Shown here: one piece after another, positions 1 to 7,713 of the stretch
Layout of the letters: each line of letters starts with the position of its first letter
Position numbering within the stretch: the first letter of the stretch is position 1
Source of the DNA: Bacillus australimaris
Lineage (GTDB): Bacteria; Bacillota; Bacilli; Bacillales; Bacillaceae
Assembly (NCBI RefSeq): GCF_001307105.1
Contig: NZ_LGYN01000006.1
Location: forward strand, 1-38,790
DNA: 38,790 nt
Reading direction: 5' to 3'
Translations under genes and position numbers: made by a program
The notes under the pieces: model-generated
Databases searched by the model: none
What the model was told of the DNA's origin: nothing
Seen by the model: only the letters and a program-made list of their open reading frames with translations

Positions 1-12
1 TATAAATAGTAA

Positions 13-42
13 AGGACCAAAAAGAAAGGTTCTTTTGGTCCT
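13..42. terminator. Perfect hairpin at window edge, possible terminator
   Basis: AGGACCAAAA at 13-22 pairs with TTTTGGTCCT at 33-42 around a short loop. Neither flank has a convincing run of T, so it may be a weak terminator or another structured element of a gene outside the window. Bases 43-350 hold no ORF I can defend: the plus-strand 84-codon frame at 59-313 has no ribosome binding site and no recognisable content. Confidence 0.4.
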
Positions 43-351
43 AGCAAAATTATTTTAGATGATTTTTCTAATTAACACTTTTTTTATAAAAAAGTATCTA
101 AAAAGATCCAATGAAGATCTGTTTCAAATAGATCCCCAAAATCGTCTGAACAAACGAATATTTTTATTTAGTTTGGGGCTGTTTACTTCCTTGTACAAGA
201 TTTTTAGATTTTGTACCTCGAATCTACATATCTCCTCATTAAACGAATCGCTCGTTCAACCAATAAATTTGCGTTTGCGCTTAGAGAAAAACATTTCTCC
301 TAAGTTATATTAAGCTTTACATTAAATATTGTTTATATCAATTTTAAAATG

Positions 352-378
352 AGCCCATTCGATCATTCAGGATGGGCT
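352..378 (-). terminator. Hairpin overlapping the end of a gene remnant
   Basis: AGCCCATTC (352-360) pairs with GGATGGGCT (370-378) with one wobble. Read on the minus strand it is followed by a T-rich stretch, and it sits on the stop codon of the remnant at 363-446, as expected for that gene's old terminator. Confidence 0.45.
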
Positions 379-446
379 GGATAAGCAAAAATCTCATTTG
401 TAACAATCCCATCAAACTTCATATCTCTCAGTTTACGATACAAAGC
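363..446 (-). pseudogene. C-terminal scrap, possibly glycerophosphodiester phosphodiesterase
   Basis: The minus strand reads LYRKLRDMKFDGIVTNEIFA and then ends in a TGA at 365-363. The 'L..K(L)RDM..DGIVTN' pattern recalls the last strand and loop of GDPD-family (GlpQ/UgpQ-like) TIM barrels. Nothing upstream continues the frame, so only about 28 codons remain. The family assignment is inference from a very short match and could be wrong; that it is a broken coding remnant is more secure, because it ends at a hairpin. Confidence 0.3.
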
Positions 447-491
447 TCAAAGTTAATTTTTCTTTCCCCACCTAAAAAAGATGCAGTTAGT

Positions 492-851
492 TTATCGATT
501 TTCACGACTTTTGTGGGGCATTTTCTTTAAATATGAACAAATGGATTCTTTAAATTTTTCTTTCTCTTCGTTGTCCTTAGGCAAATACTCGTCAATCACG
601 CCATCTTTGATATATTTGTCAATGTCTTTCTGTGCCTCTTTGTATAGTACATCTGCTTCCGGAGATACAGAGTCATACTCTTTTTTGCTCATCTCGTGAA
701 GTACTTTAATCTGCTCTGAGGTCATTCCCTTTGCTTTAATTTCATCTATTTCTTTTTTTACTCTTTCATCGTTTATAGAAGGAAATACATCTTTCGCTTG
801 CACATTTCCTTCCACTCCAAACCCAATGAATAATACAGATGCTGACAACAA
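492..851 (-). CDS. Small secreted protein whose start region is out of frame
   Basis: The open frame encodes about 119 residues: a hydrophobic stretch ending in an A-x-A-like site (NVQA/KD) and then a charged, helical mature part rich in K, E and D. The only good initiation signal is an AAAGG box with ATG at 879-877, but that ATG runs into a stop after three codons. Four A residues follow it (876-873); three or six would join it to the open frame and give a standard exported-protein signal peptide. As written, translation would need the in-frame TTG at 851, which lacks a clear ribosome binding site and cuts the positively charged n-region. This is either a one-base frameshift pseudogene, a sequencing error in a homopolymer, or a slippage switch. 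I do not recognise the family. Confidence 0.5.
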   Translation of the reverse strand: MLSASVLFIGFGVEGNVQAKDVFPSINDERVKKEIDEIKAKGMTSEQIKVLHEMSKKEYDSVSPEADVLYKEAQKDIDKYIKDGVIDEYLPKDNEEKEKFKESICSYLKKMPHKSRENR

Positions 852-1023
852 GGATGTGACAAAAATATTATATTTTCATATTATTACCTTTATTTCCTTT
901 TTTGATTTAATGCACTATTACCATGTTTATAGTTAATTTGTATCGTGTAAACATAAATAGAAATTTAAGAATAATTTAAAGTGTGTTGAACTGACATGTA
1001 AAATTTGAATCAATTTTTAAATT

Positions 1024-1053
1024 AAAAAGAGACTACTTGAAGTAGCCTCTTTT
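1024..1053. terminator. Bidirectional rho-independent terminator
   Basis: AAAAGAG-CTACT pairs with AGTAG-CTCTTTT around a TGA loop, with A and T runs on either side. On the minus strand it closes the decayed cluster that ends at 1058. Confidence 0.75.
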
Positions 1054-1057
1054 ATTA

Positions 1058-1182
1058 TTATTTTACTAGCTTTCCAAACTGACCTGAGATATAACAAGAC
1101 TATTTTCCAATATCCTTTATCATGTTCTCTGCGTCCTTATTTATAAAGGTTTGGAATGAAAGTGAATTTTATAAGCTGCCAT
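1058..1182 (-). pseudogene. Decayed small gene, last of a dead minus-strand cluster
   Basis: An ATG at 1182-1180 has a good upstream AGAGGGGATG box, but its frame closes after 13 codons. A shifted frame reads on as TFINKDAENMIKDIGK, a TAG, then SCYISGQFGKLVK and a TAA at 1060-1058, directly before the terminator. A frameshift plus a nonsense codon is the simplest reading. Family unknown. Confidence 0.4.
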
Positions 1183-1201
1183 ATGACAACATCCCCTCTT
1201 C

Positions 1202-1474
1202 TTATATAAATCCAAATATCTCATTTTGTTCATGCGCTAGTTCCATCCTCTCTGTCAGATAGAGACCGTTCATTTTATCTATATCATCAACCGGCCAATT
1301 GTGGATCAGTTGACGCAATCTCGCAGTGGGGGTCTGACAAACATCTGGTGATAAGTAACTATCAGAATCTGGTTGTTTCAGTAATGGAATGATGTCATGT
1401 AGGTCAACAGAGGCAGCAACTCTCTAATTCTAAAAATAAACTCAATAACAGCTTATTTCTTCTTCCTGAGTCAT
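1202..1474 (-). pseudogene. Decayed gene of unknown family
   Basis: The last 74 or so codons are open (1202-1423, including DLHDIIPLLKQPDSDSY and NWPVDDIDKMNGLYLTERME). Further upstream the same protein seems to continue only by switching frame: a segment starting at an ATG at 1474-1472 (MTQEEE) is joined through IEFIFRIRELLPLL in another frame, with stops in each single frame. That pattern indicates at least one frameshift. It lies between the PLP-enzyme remnant and the small remnant, all in one direction. I do not recognise the family. Confidence 0.4.
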
Positions 1475-1527
1475 ACCGTTATTACTGCGTGTTTTTTTCT
1501 CATGTTCAATTAGCTGCCCTTCTAGGG

Positions 1528-2233
1528 TTATTTTGATTTAATCCCTGCACCACAAAGAGGGATGACAATGGTTTCTTTTGCTTCCTTTTTGTATTTCAGA
1601 TAGCCAGCAAAATTGACGGCAGATGTCACTTCCACATAAAATCCTTTCTCACTTAGTTTAGAGCGTGCATTTAGAATCTCTTCTTCTTTAATATCAATAA
1701 ATGTACCATTCGTCTTGTAAACAGCTTCTAAAATTTGTTTGGAGCGTGCTGGGGCAGCAATGGCTATCCCTTCTGCTAAGGTCCCTTTATTCGTAACAGG
1801 CGATGCTGATTCTTTCGCATTTTGATAAGCTTTCACAAGAGGTGCACAGTTTTTCGCTTATATGGCAATGATTTTCGGTATTTTATGAATGACACCATTT
1901 TCAAATAACTCTTTAAAGCCATAATACGCACCTAGGAGGAGAGTGCCGTTTCCACCCGGAATAATTAAAGCATCAGATTCTCCTTTTACTTATTCATAGA
2001 TTTCATAGGCGTATGTTTTTGTTCCTTCAAAAAAATAAGGATTATAGACATGGCTTGCATAAAAAACGTTTTCGACGTCTACTGCATAATGAGTTTGGAT
2101 AGTTATCTCAATCTGCGATATCTATTTTAGGGGTATCTTTCACCAGGTTTAATACTCCATCACAATCACATTTCCATAGAGTTGGTGTCATCTCATACTT
2201 TTTCTGGCAATGGTTACAAATCAATTGATTCAT
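1528..2233 (-). pseudogene. PLP-dependent threonine-synthase-like enzyme, multiply inactivated
   Basis: Translation from ATG at 2233-2231 gives MNQLICNHC then KKYEMTPTLWKCDCDG, a cysteine-pair N-terminus typical of the threonine-synthase-like / diaminopropionate-lyase side of fold-type II PLP enzymes. It then stops. Reading resumes with VDVENVFYASHVYNPYFFEG and later ALIIPGGNGTLLLGAYYGF, the phosphate-loop region, interrupted by TAA codons at 1992-1990 and 1860-1858. The intact tail ends at 1528. A full enzyme has about 350-400 residues; here the segment that should carry the Schiff-base lysine is deleted. The downstream frame beginning at 1836 alone cannot form an enzyme. Exact substrate is unknown. 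Confidence 0.75.
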
Positions 2234-2286
2234 CAATCATCAATCCCTTTGAATATTTTTTTACATATAATAGGCAAAAAAATATC

Positions 2287-2445
2287 CTAAATGTATGAAA
2301 TGGCATCAATTTCAATGTTGAACCCAAAATGTAATTCATTTGTTGGTACAACAGTACGTGCTGGTTTATGTTCACCGAAAAATTCAGTATAAACCGCATT
2401 TACTTTGTCCCATAAATTAATGAAGTCGAAGAACGAATCGTACGC
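2287..2445 (-). pseudogene. RidA/YjgF-family C-terminal fragment
   Basis: The minus strand reads FINLWDKVNAVYTEFFGEHK and then PARTVVPTNELHFGFNIEID followed by AISYI and TAG (2289-2287). This is the end of a RidA-type enamine/imine deaminase: the 'PART' stretch carries the conserved substrate-binding arginine and 'IEIDAI.YI' is the last strand. The N-terminal half is missing and stops lie just upstream. It precedes the PLP-enzyme remnant on the same strand. RidA proteins clear reactive 2-aminoacrylate/iminobutyrate made by PLP lyases, so the two were probably one catabolic operon before decay. Confidence 0.7.
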
Positions 2446-2566
2446 TTATCTTCAGTTTTTCCATGCCTAAGCACCTCATTTGTTTATTCTACTAGATTAT
2501 ATATTTTTTATATGTGAAAACAATATATAGATTTTTCTATATATAATGAAAAAGTTGAGAAAATAT

Positions 2567-2593
2567 AAAAAAAGCAGCCATTGACTGCTTTTT
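2567..2593 (-). terminator. Terminator after the TetR gene
   Basis: AAAAAGCAG and CTGCTTTTT pair around CCATTGA; read on the minus strand it is followed by T-rich sequence, 14 bases after the tetR stop codon. Confidence 0.75.
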
Positions 2594-2606
2594 CTTTTGC
2601 TCCTTT

Positions 2607-3287
2607 CTAATTGACTTCTTGCTGGATTCCATACAAAATGACTTCAATTCCCCACCTGAACCGTTCCATTGATACGGTATCACCTGCAAACATTTCTTCT
2701 CTCAGGCTATGGATGAAAGGAAACCGCGTTTTGTCTGCATCATGAAATGTTTTTTTTATGTCTGAAATCTGCGAAGAGCCGTGTTTCTTCCAAGTGACCT
2801 TTTCGTATGCTACGGAAGATACGTATAACAGTAACAGGTCTACTCCCCATGCAGCGGATGTAGATTTGATCCCGCCTTCATGCAATGCAGCGAGAAGATG
2901 TTCTGTCAACTGAAGAAAGTTCGTTCCTTGCGGGATGGTGGAAAGAGAAATTTCAGCAAGACCAGGTTTTTCGAATAACAGTAGGAAATAAGTATGCAAT
3001 CTGTCAAATAACTGTTCTTTCCATGTGCCATTCACTGAATCTGGATAAACCATTTGGCCGAGACCATAATCCAATACGTAAGCACTTAGTTCTTGAAAAT
3101 TGTTCACGTAGACATACAAGGATGCAGGTCCCGTATCGAGTGCTTTAGCCACTTTACGCATACTCATGTCCTCTAACCCTTGCTCATTTAGAAGCTCATA
3201 GGCGGTTTTCACGATGAGTTCACGGCTTAAGGGCTCTTTTGCCGGCCGAGACCGACGACTTATAATACGACGATTTGAATTGTTCAT
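2607..3287 (-). CDS. TetR-family repressor paired with a flavin monooxygenase
   Basis: The N-terminal helix-turn-helix spans about residues 18-62 (VKTAYELLNEQGLEDMSMRK, then VAKALDTGPASLYVYVNN); the rest is an alpha-helical ligand-binding domain of the TetR_C type. Length 226 residues is normal. I chose the ATG at 3287-3285, preceded by AAAGAG, over an in-frame TTG at 3314. It is the second gene of a two-gene minus-strand unit, following the monooxygenase stop codon at 3330. The palindromes before the monooxygenase (4557-4590) are the obvious candidate operators, so it probably represses both genes until a small aromatic or drug-like ligand binds. The ligand is not visible from sequence. Confidence 0.85.
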   Translation of the reverse strand: MNNSNRRIISRRSRPAKEPLSRELIVKTAYELLNEQGLEDMSMRKVAKALDTGPASLYVYVNNFQELSAYVLDYGLGQMVYPDSVNGTWKEQLFDRLHTYFLLLFEKPGLAEISLSTIPQGTNFLQLTEHLLAALHEGGIKSTSAAWGVDLLLLYVSSVAYEKVTWKKHGSSQISDIKKTFHDADKTRFPFIHSLREEMFAGDTVSMERFRWGIEVILYGIQQEVN

Positions 3288-3329
3288 AATCTCTTTATAA
3301 CATGTCAAAGTCAAATAGTAAATTGAACA

Positions 3330-4499
3330 TCAATCACCGTCTTCTTGAAAAGAATTCATCATTTCAGCAAGCTTGACTGCAGCATCTTTTGAAAAACACA
3401 GTTTTAAACTTTTTTCCGATTCATGAGCTTTCTCCGATGAATATTCGTACATCATGTCTTCGTATTCTTCAATAGCCTTTTCAATATGATGAGGATTTCG
3501 GACAATCGCAAGTGCAAGCTCCATTGCATCAAACATCGCCATGTTTACACCCTCCCCTGCAAATGGCGACATGACATGAGCGGCATCACCGATAAGCGTT
3601 ACTCCTTTATGTCGGTTCCATTTAAAACCGACAGGAAGCGTATAAATCCGTCTTGGAATGATGGCATCTTCTGTATAACGAATATAATTTTTCAGCTGAT
3701 CGTCCCAATCACTAAATAACCGTAATAATTGTTCTTTTGCTTCTTTCGCTTGATGAAAAGGAATACCACAAGCCTCAACCCAGTTACGTTCTACCATAAG
3801 GCTTGCATACACTTTTATTCGTCCATCTCCGTTTAACTGACCAATCAGTCCTTTGTGGTCTGCTAAAGCAAACATCTTCCCGCGTTTATTAAATGCAGCT
3901 AAATCAGGGTGATTCACCTCTACGTTGACGATATTCAGTTCCAGCATCGTGAGTCCGGCGTATTCAATATCAATATCTGTTAACAGAGGACGCACACGAG
4001 AAAAAGCACCATCTGCTCCAATTAAAAGATCAACTGTCTTGACAACTCCGTTTTCAAAATGAAGCTCTGTCATGCCGTTTTCTAGTGAAACGCAACTTTC
4101 TAGTTTATAACCATATTTGATGTTCTCAGCATTAATTTGATCTAACAGCAGTTCGCACAAAACACCACGGTCAATTTCTGGGCGGGTCCCTTTTTGATCT
4201 GGTTCCGTTTCTTCATCTAAATAAATTTTTCCTGACTTATCAAGTAAGCGGAAATCTTCTCCTTCATAGCGGGCGTTCTTTTGAAATTCCTCATAAATTC
4301 CCGCTTCTTTTAAAGCTTTTTGGCCTGTTTCTTCGTGAATATCCAGTGAGCCCCCTCTTTCAAGACTCTTGTCATGCACCTCTCGTTCATAGATGGTTGT
4401 TTGTATACCGTAATTTTGCAGTATTAAGGCGAGCGTTAGCCCCCCAGGTCCACCTCCAATGATAGCGATTTGCTTTTTATCCTTAGATAATGTTGTCAT
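3330..4499 (-). CDS. TetX-like FAD-dependent monooxygenase
   Basis: A 389-residue class A flavoprotein monooxygenase. From the ATG chosen at 4499 it shows the Rossmann FAD motif GGGPGG (residues 15-20), the acidic strand end YERE, the DG motif (DLLIGADGAFSRVR, 157-170) and the second FAD motif GDAAHVMSPFAGEGVN (304-319). The pattern GGSLDIHEETGQKALKEAG and the TLIGDAAH context match the TetX group more than the PHBH group. Such enzymes hydroxylate aromatic or polyketide substrates with NADPH and O2; TetX inactivates tetracyclines, but activity on tetracycline here is untested. The chosen ATG lies nine bases after GAGGAG; upstream in-frame starts at 4541 and 4508 are less well placed. Cytosolic; first gene of a unit with tetR. 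Confidence 0.82.
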   Translation of the reverse strand: MTTLSKDKKQIAIIGGGPGGLTLALILQNYGIQTTIYEREVHDKSLERGGSLDIHEETGQKALKEAGIYEEFQKNARYEGEDFRLLDKSGKIYLDEETEPDQKGTRPEIDRGVLCELLLDQINAENIKYGYKLESCVSLENGMTELHFENGVVKTVDLLIGADGAFSRVRPLLTDIDIEYAGLTMLELNIVNVEVNHPDLAAFNKRGKMFALADHKGLIGQLNGDGRIKVYASLMVERNWVEACGIPFHQAKEAKEQLLRLFSDWDDQLKNYIRYTEDAIIPRRIYTLPVGFKWNRHKGVTLIGDAAHVMSPFAGEGVNMAMFDAMELALAIVRNPHHIEKAIEEYEDMMYEYSSEKAHESEKSLKLCFSKDAAVKLAEMMNSFQEDGD

Positions 4500-4556
4500 C
4501 GTATTCATCTCCTCTTCTTTATGAAAATCGTTTAAAGCCACATCTCATTTATATTA

Positions 4557-4590
4557 TAACGAACTCCATTCGTTAAGAACAGTGTTCGTT
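4557..4590 (-). promoter_or_regulatory. Overlapping palindromes over a -10 box: likely TetR operator
   Basis: TAACGAA-CTCCA-TTCGTTA (4557-4575) and GAACAGTGTTC (4577-4587) are perfect dyads, and AACGAAC (4558-4564) also pairs with GTTCGTT (4584-4590). On the minus strand the first dyad runs into TATAAT, the -10 box of the monooxygenase promoter. A repressor bound here would block initiation. Confidence 0.65.
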
Positions 4591-4707
4591 TAAAAAGTTT
4601 ATTTTACTAATGCTTTAATGAAAAGAAAGCAATCGCCCGTCACCATATGATACACTCCAAATATGCTTCTTTTCGATTGTTTTCATTCTGAGTCTAAGGG
4701 GTGTCTT

Positions 4708-4905
4708 ATGAATAAATTAATGGCCATGTTGATATTAGGATTGGGGGTTAGTGGTGCTGCTTTCATTCTTTCTGTCCCTTTGCTATTCAAATCCAATGCA
4801 GAACACTTTGAGCTGGTGGTTGTTGTGGGATCAGCCGTTGTTTTTGGAATATTTGCTGTCGCATGCCTAGTTCTTCGAAAACGGTTAAATCGCTTGACTA
4901 ATTGA
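4708..4905 (+). CDS. Small two-pass membrane protein
   Basis: 65 residues with two hydrophobic segments (about residues 5-25 and 33-54) and a basic C-terminal tail, KRLNRLTN, suggesting both ends in the cytoplasm. The ATG at 4708 follows AAGGGGTG at proper distance; the longer frame from 4663 adds 15 residues without a ribosome binding site. It stands alone, divergent from the monooxygenase. No family recognised. Confidence 0.65.
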   Translation: MNKLMAMLILGLGVSGAAFILSVPLLFKSNAEHFELVVVVGSAVVFGIFAVACLVLRKRLNRLTN

Positions 4906-4963
4906 TATTTGGTACTACATCCGTACGTTCAGCGATCTTTTCGCCTATTACACATCTCTATAC

Positions 4964-5014
4964 AAAAAAACCTAAACACAACCCGTCATTTGAATAATGG
5001 AGATTTGTTTAGGT
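4964..5014 (-). terminator. doxX terminator carrying a repeated 19-nt arm
   Basis: ACCTAAACA (4970-4978) pairs with TGTTTAGGT (5006-5014), with an inner CATT/AATG stem. On the minus strand it ends in seven T and lies 37 bases after the doxX stop. Its leading arm on the minus strand, ACCTAAACAAATCTCCATT, is identical to that of the hairpin at 17210-17274. Confidence 0.75.
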
Positions 5015-5051
5015 GGATGTGACCTACAAGCTCTCTCGTCTTGAAGGAAAG

Positions 5052-5393
5052 TCAAAAAATGTGGTATAAGCTAACCCCTATACTGAGAGCAAACAAAACA
5101 AGTGCAGGAATAGCTTTCTTAAAGGGATCTTTCGCCAATACGATAAGAGTAAATGCAGCTGCCAGCATTGTGCCTCCTAACAATAAACCGGATAATAAAG
5201 CGATTGGTGGAATCCATATGCCGATTAGCATTCCACTAGCGCCTATTAGCTCTAAGGCTCCGGTTAACACATTAAAAAATGCGGGTAAACCAAATCGCTT
5301 GAACTCTTCTGCCATTTTTCCTGATATGATTTTCGTTCCTGTGAGAAAAAAGAAAACGGCCAATACAATTTGTAGAATAAAAATAATGATCAC
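5052..5393 (-). CDS. DoxX-family membrane protein
   Basis: 113 residues, four predicted membrane helices (about 2-18, 38-60, 66-86, 93-111). The start helix with F-x-x-x-G-T-K-I, and the pattern LTGALELIGASGMLIGIW in helix 2, are typical of the DoxX/DoxD-like superfamily, which includes MhqP/YfiD-like proteins linked to quinone and thiol stress in Bacillus. The start is GTG at 5393 with a weak AGAAAG site. The gene follows marR on the same strand but has its own promoter region, containing a copy of the palindrome found before marR; both are probably repressed by that regulator. Biochemical function in this family is poorly known. Confidence 0.8.
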   Translation of the reverse strand: MIIIFILQIVLAVFFFLTGTKIISGKMAEEFKRFGLPAFFNVLTGALELIGASGMLIGIWIPPIALLSGLLLGGTMLAAAFTLIVLAKDPFKKAIPALVLFALSIGVSLYHIF

Positions 5394-5470
5394 ATCTTTC
5401 TAAGTTATTTGACCAAAAACGTTGTTGTTCAATGAACCTAGGCGTTCTGAACTCAAATTGAACAAAAAAT

Positions 5471-5488
5471 TATATGTCATAGCATATA
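5471..5488 (-). promoter_or_regulatory. MarR-type operator before doxX
   Basis: TATATGTCATAGCATATA is a near-perfect palindrome and matches the dyad before marR (5975-5988) in 12 of the 14 core positions. On the minus strand it abuts a TATAAT-like -10 element, so binding should block doxX transcription. Confidence 0.65.
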
Positions 5489-5525
5489 TCGTACAGAAAA
5501 TAGAGGTTGCTGCTGATCACAGTAA

Positions 5526-5951
5526 TCAAGATTCATAGTTTGAATGAAATAATTTGTTTAAAGTGATTTTTAATTGTTGAATCTCCTCATGACTTAATTG
5601 CTTTGTCACAGTTTGATGTGCATCCATGACGACAGGAAGAATGGCTTTTTTGATCTCGTCACCCTTTTCCGTCAATAGCAAGTGATGCGAGCGTCGATCT
5701 TGTTCATTATAGATTTTCTTCACAAGCCCTTTTCGTTCCATTGACTGGATCATTCTGACGACGGTGGTTTGATTTTTATCAATTCCTTCTGCCAATTCTT
5801 TTTGAGTAGTGCCCCTTTCACTACTAAGAATACTTATAATGCTCCATTGTTCAGGAGTGACGCCGTATGGCTTTAATCTGTTCGTAAAATAATTGGTCAT
5901 TTTCACATCGGTACGATGAACAAGATAGCCTATTAAATCATGTAAATCCAT
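5526..5951 (-). CDS. MarR-family regulator
   Basis: 141 residues with the winged helix at about 30-95: TPEQWSIISILS, TTQKELAEGIDKNQTTVVRM for the recognition region, and the wing NEQDRRSHHLLLTEKG with the conserved D-R-R. Flanking helices form the dimer interface. No cysteine is present in the N-terminal helix, which argues against simple OhrR/DUF24-like thiol sensing. The ATG follows GAGGGTG. Own promoter and palindrome lie upstream (5975-6019); the same palindrome precedes doxX downstream, so it is likely an autorepressor that also controls doxX. Confidence 0.87.
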   Translation of the reverse strand: MDLHDLIGYLVHRTDVKMTNYFTNRLKPYGVTPEQWSIISILSSERGTTQKELAEGIDKNQTTVVRMIQSMERKGLVKKIYNEQDRRSHHLLLTEKGDEIKKAILPVVMDAHQTVTKQLSHEEIQQLKITLNKLFHSNYES

Positions 5952-5974
5952 GTAAACACCCTCTTAAATTATTT

Positions 5975-6019
5975 ATATGCTATAGCATTTATATTAATTG
6001 TGCCTTTGGAAATTGTCAA
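5975..6019 (-). promoter_or_regulatory. marR promoter with overlapping palindromic operator
   Basis: On the minus strand TTGACA (6019-6014), a 17-base spacer and TAATAT (5996-5991) form a good sigma-A promoter. The perfect palindrome ATGCTATAGCAT, within 5975-5988, follows at the expected transcription start. This is the classical arrangement for MarR autorepression. Confidence 0.75.
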
Positions 6020-6024
6020 ATCAG

Positions 6025-6594
6025 CTATCTGTCATGCTTAAAATTAATCCCTGACATAATATATGGCACTGCTGATTTGATGAATTCCTCTGAAGATATG
6101 TGCGAACTGTTTTTTCTCCACTCAACAGAAGCTCCATGAATGCCCCAACTTAAAAAAACAGCCGTGACCTTCAAAATTTGTTTTTCGACATTTGTATATT
6201 GATTCATTAACAAGTGATAAAAAATAATTTCAAGCTGTTCTCTAATAATAGGAGCTAGTTCAGTTTCATATTCTACTTGGCAGCGGTTATGCAGAGATTG
6301 TTGAAAATTCGTTAGTGCTTTAAAGATTTTCATAATCGTATCTTCATCTAATTTACTATTATTGAAATTGGTGCTTTCTAAATTAATCGACAATACTTCT
6401 GATAGTGTGTTATCCAACAAATCAAATTTATCCTCAAAATGATAGTAAAACGTCGCTCGGTTAATCATGGCTTCTGCCGTAACATCTTTGATCGTAATAT
6501 CCTTAAATTCCTTTTTCGATGAAAGTTTAATAAAAGACTCCATGATTAACTTACGCGTTCTCAGAACCCGAGGATCTGTCTTTGTTTGCGTCAT
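6025..6594 (-). CDS. TetR-family regulator, divergent from a DsbA-family gene
   Basis: 189 residues from the ATG at 6594, which follows GGGGAGAA; the longer frame to 6678 adds an unlikely N-terminus. The helix-turn-helix is at about 10-55: TRKLIMESFIKLSSKKEFKD, then ITIKDVTAEAMINRATFYYH. The C-terminal domain is of the AcrR/YfiR-like C_8 type. Its start faces the dsbA-like gene across 175 bases, so it most likely regulates that gene and ydhR-like downstream. The ligand cannot be inferred. Its stop codon is only six bases from the -35 box of marR. Confidence 0.82.
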   Translation of the reverse strand: MTQTKTDPRVLRTRKLIMESFIKLSSKKEFKDITIKDVTAEAMINRATFYYHFEDKFDLLDNTLSEVLSINLESTNFNNSKLDEDTIMKIFKALTNFQQSLHNRCQVEYETELAPIIREQLEIIFYHLLMNQYTNVEKQILKVTAVFLSWGIHGASVEWRKNSSHISSEEFIKSAVPYIMSGINFKHDR

Positions 6595-6769
6595 CTGATT
6601 CTCCCCTTTTTCAACACATCTTTCAATCTGTTGGATAAACAACAAATTAAAGAAATTATTGGTGTTGGTCTCACTCATTGTGTCTTAAGATTTAATTGTA
6701 AAGTAAATCATTGCTTGATTCAAACAAACTTATAGGGAATAGCGTTTCCTGCAAAATTTAAGGAGGAAA

Positions 6770-7702
6770 ATGAAATTGAAAAACAATGAGATGTTTTGTG
6801 ATATAGAAACAGGTGTATGTGGTGTAGGTGAAGAAGAGGAAATCCAGGTTATTGATTTTCAACAACCTAAAAAATCCATTACGCTCTATTATGTAACAGA
6901 CCCGATTTGTTCTCATTGCTGGGCAATTGAACCTGTACTGCGTCGATTTAAAGAGGAATATGGACATTATTTTCATTTCCAGACTGTCTTGGGTGGACTG
7001 TTGGAGAAATGGCATGGCGGCCCAATTGATCCCGCAAACGGAATTTATCAACCTGCTGATGTTGCTGGTCACTGGAGAGAGGTTGGAGAACATTCCCGCA
7101 TGCCAATTGATGGGTCCTTAATGATTGACAATCCTGTTCAATCTTCCTACCCTCCTTCTCGTGTATTTAAAGTGATCCAAAAACATTATGATGATGCACT
7201 AGCCTATACTTTTTTACGCCGTGCAAGAGAAGCATTATTTGCATTCAATCAAAATATATCAGATATCACGGTGTTGATTAACATCGTCAACAGCCTTGGA
7301 CTTAACGGAGATGCTATTGTGCATGAAGCGGAGCTTCCAAGCGGCCAAGAATTATTAAATCAAGATTTTACTCTTGTTCGAGACCTAGGTGCTAGAGGTT
7401 TCCCAACGCTCATCTTCGTCAACGAAGAAAACAAAGGAGTTAAAATGACGGGGGCCCGCTCATTTGAAGTCTATGTTGATGGATTAAAGCAAGCTTTAAA
7501 CACAGAAGAACTTCAACCGAAAAAACGCCCAGATGTTTCGACCTTACTTGAAAAAGAAAAACTTCTATTTTCTAAAGAAATTGAAGTCATGTACGATGTT
7601 GACCAATCGGATGTACAGCTTTTCATGGAGAAGGAACTACCGCAGGACCAGTATCAAATGAAAGAAGTGCTGGGGGAACTTTATTTTACAACGACTAAAT
7701 AA
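6770..7702 (+). CDS. DsbA/FrnE-like thioredoxin-fold protein, SpxH (YjbH) related
   Basis: 310 residues. The thioredoxin fold begins at about residue 37 with ITLYYVTDPICSHCWAIEPV, a C-S-H-C active site at residues 47-50, and a cis-proline loop GARGFPTLIF late in the domain. The wording DP-C-CWA-EP-L-R plus VLGGLLEKWHGG is shared with SpxH, the adaptor that feeds Spx to ClpXP, and with FrnE-like oxidoreductases. This looks like a paralogue rather than the housekeeping spxH, because it sits alone with a TetR and a YdhR-like gene. An extra N-terminal C-D-x-E-T-G-x-C segment (residues 10-17) may bind metal or form a disulfide. No signal peptide: cytosolic. AAGGAGG lies close to the ATG; the TTG at 6776 would have better spacing. 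Confidence 0.75.
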   Translation: MKLKNNEMFCDIETGVCGVGEEEEIQVIDFQQPKKSITLYYVTDPICSHCWAIEPVLRRFKEEYGHYFHFQTVLGGLLEKWHGGPIDPANGIYQPADVAGHWREVGEHSRMPIDGSLMIDNPVQSSYPPSRVFKVIQKHYDDALAYTFLRRAREALFAFNQNISDITVLINIVNSLGLNGDAIVHEAELPSGQELLNQDFTLVRDLGARGFPTLIFVNEENKGVKMTGARSFEVYVDGLKQALNTEELQPKKRPDVSTLLEKEKLLFSKEIEVMYDVDQSDVQLFMEKELPQDQYQMKEVLGELYFTTTK

Positions 7703-7713
7703 GGAGAATGATG

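Noticed and set aside
59..313. 84-codon plus-strand open frame
   Set aside because: No ribosome binding site, low-complexity start and no family resemblance. The opposite strand has a few protein-like stretches, but I could not link them to a known gene.
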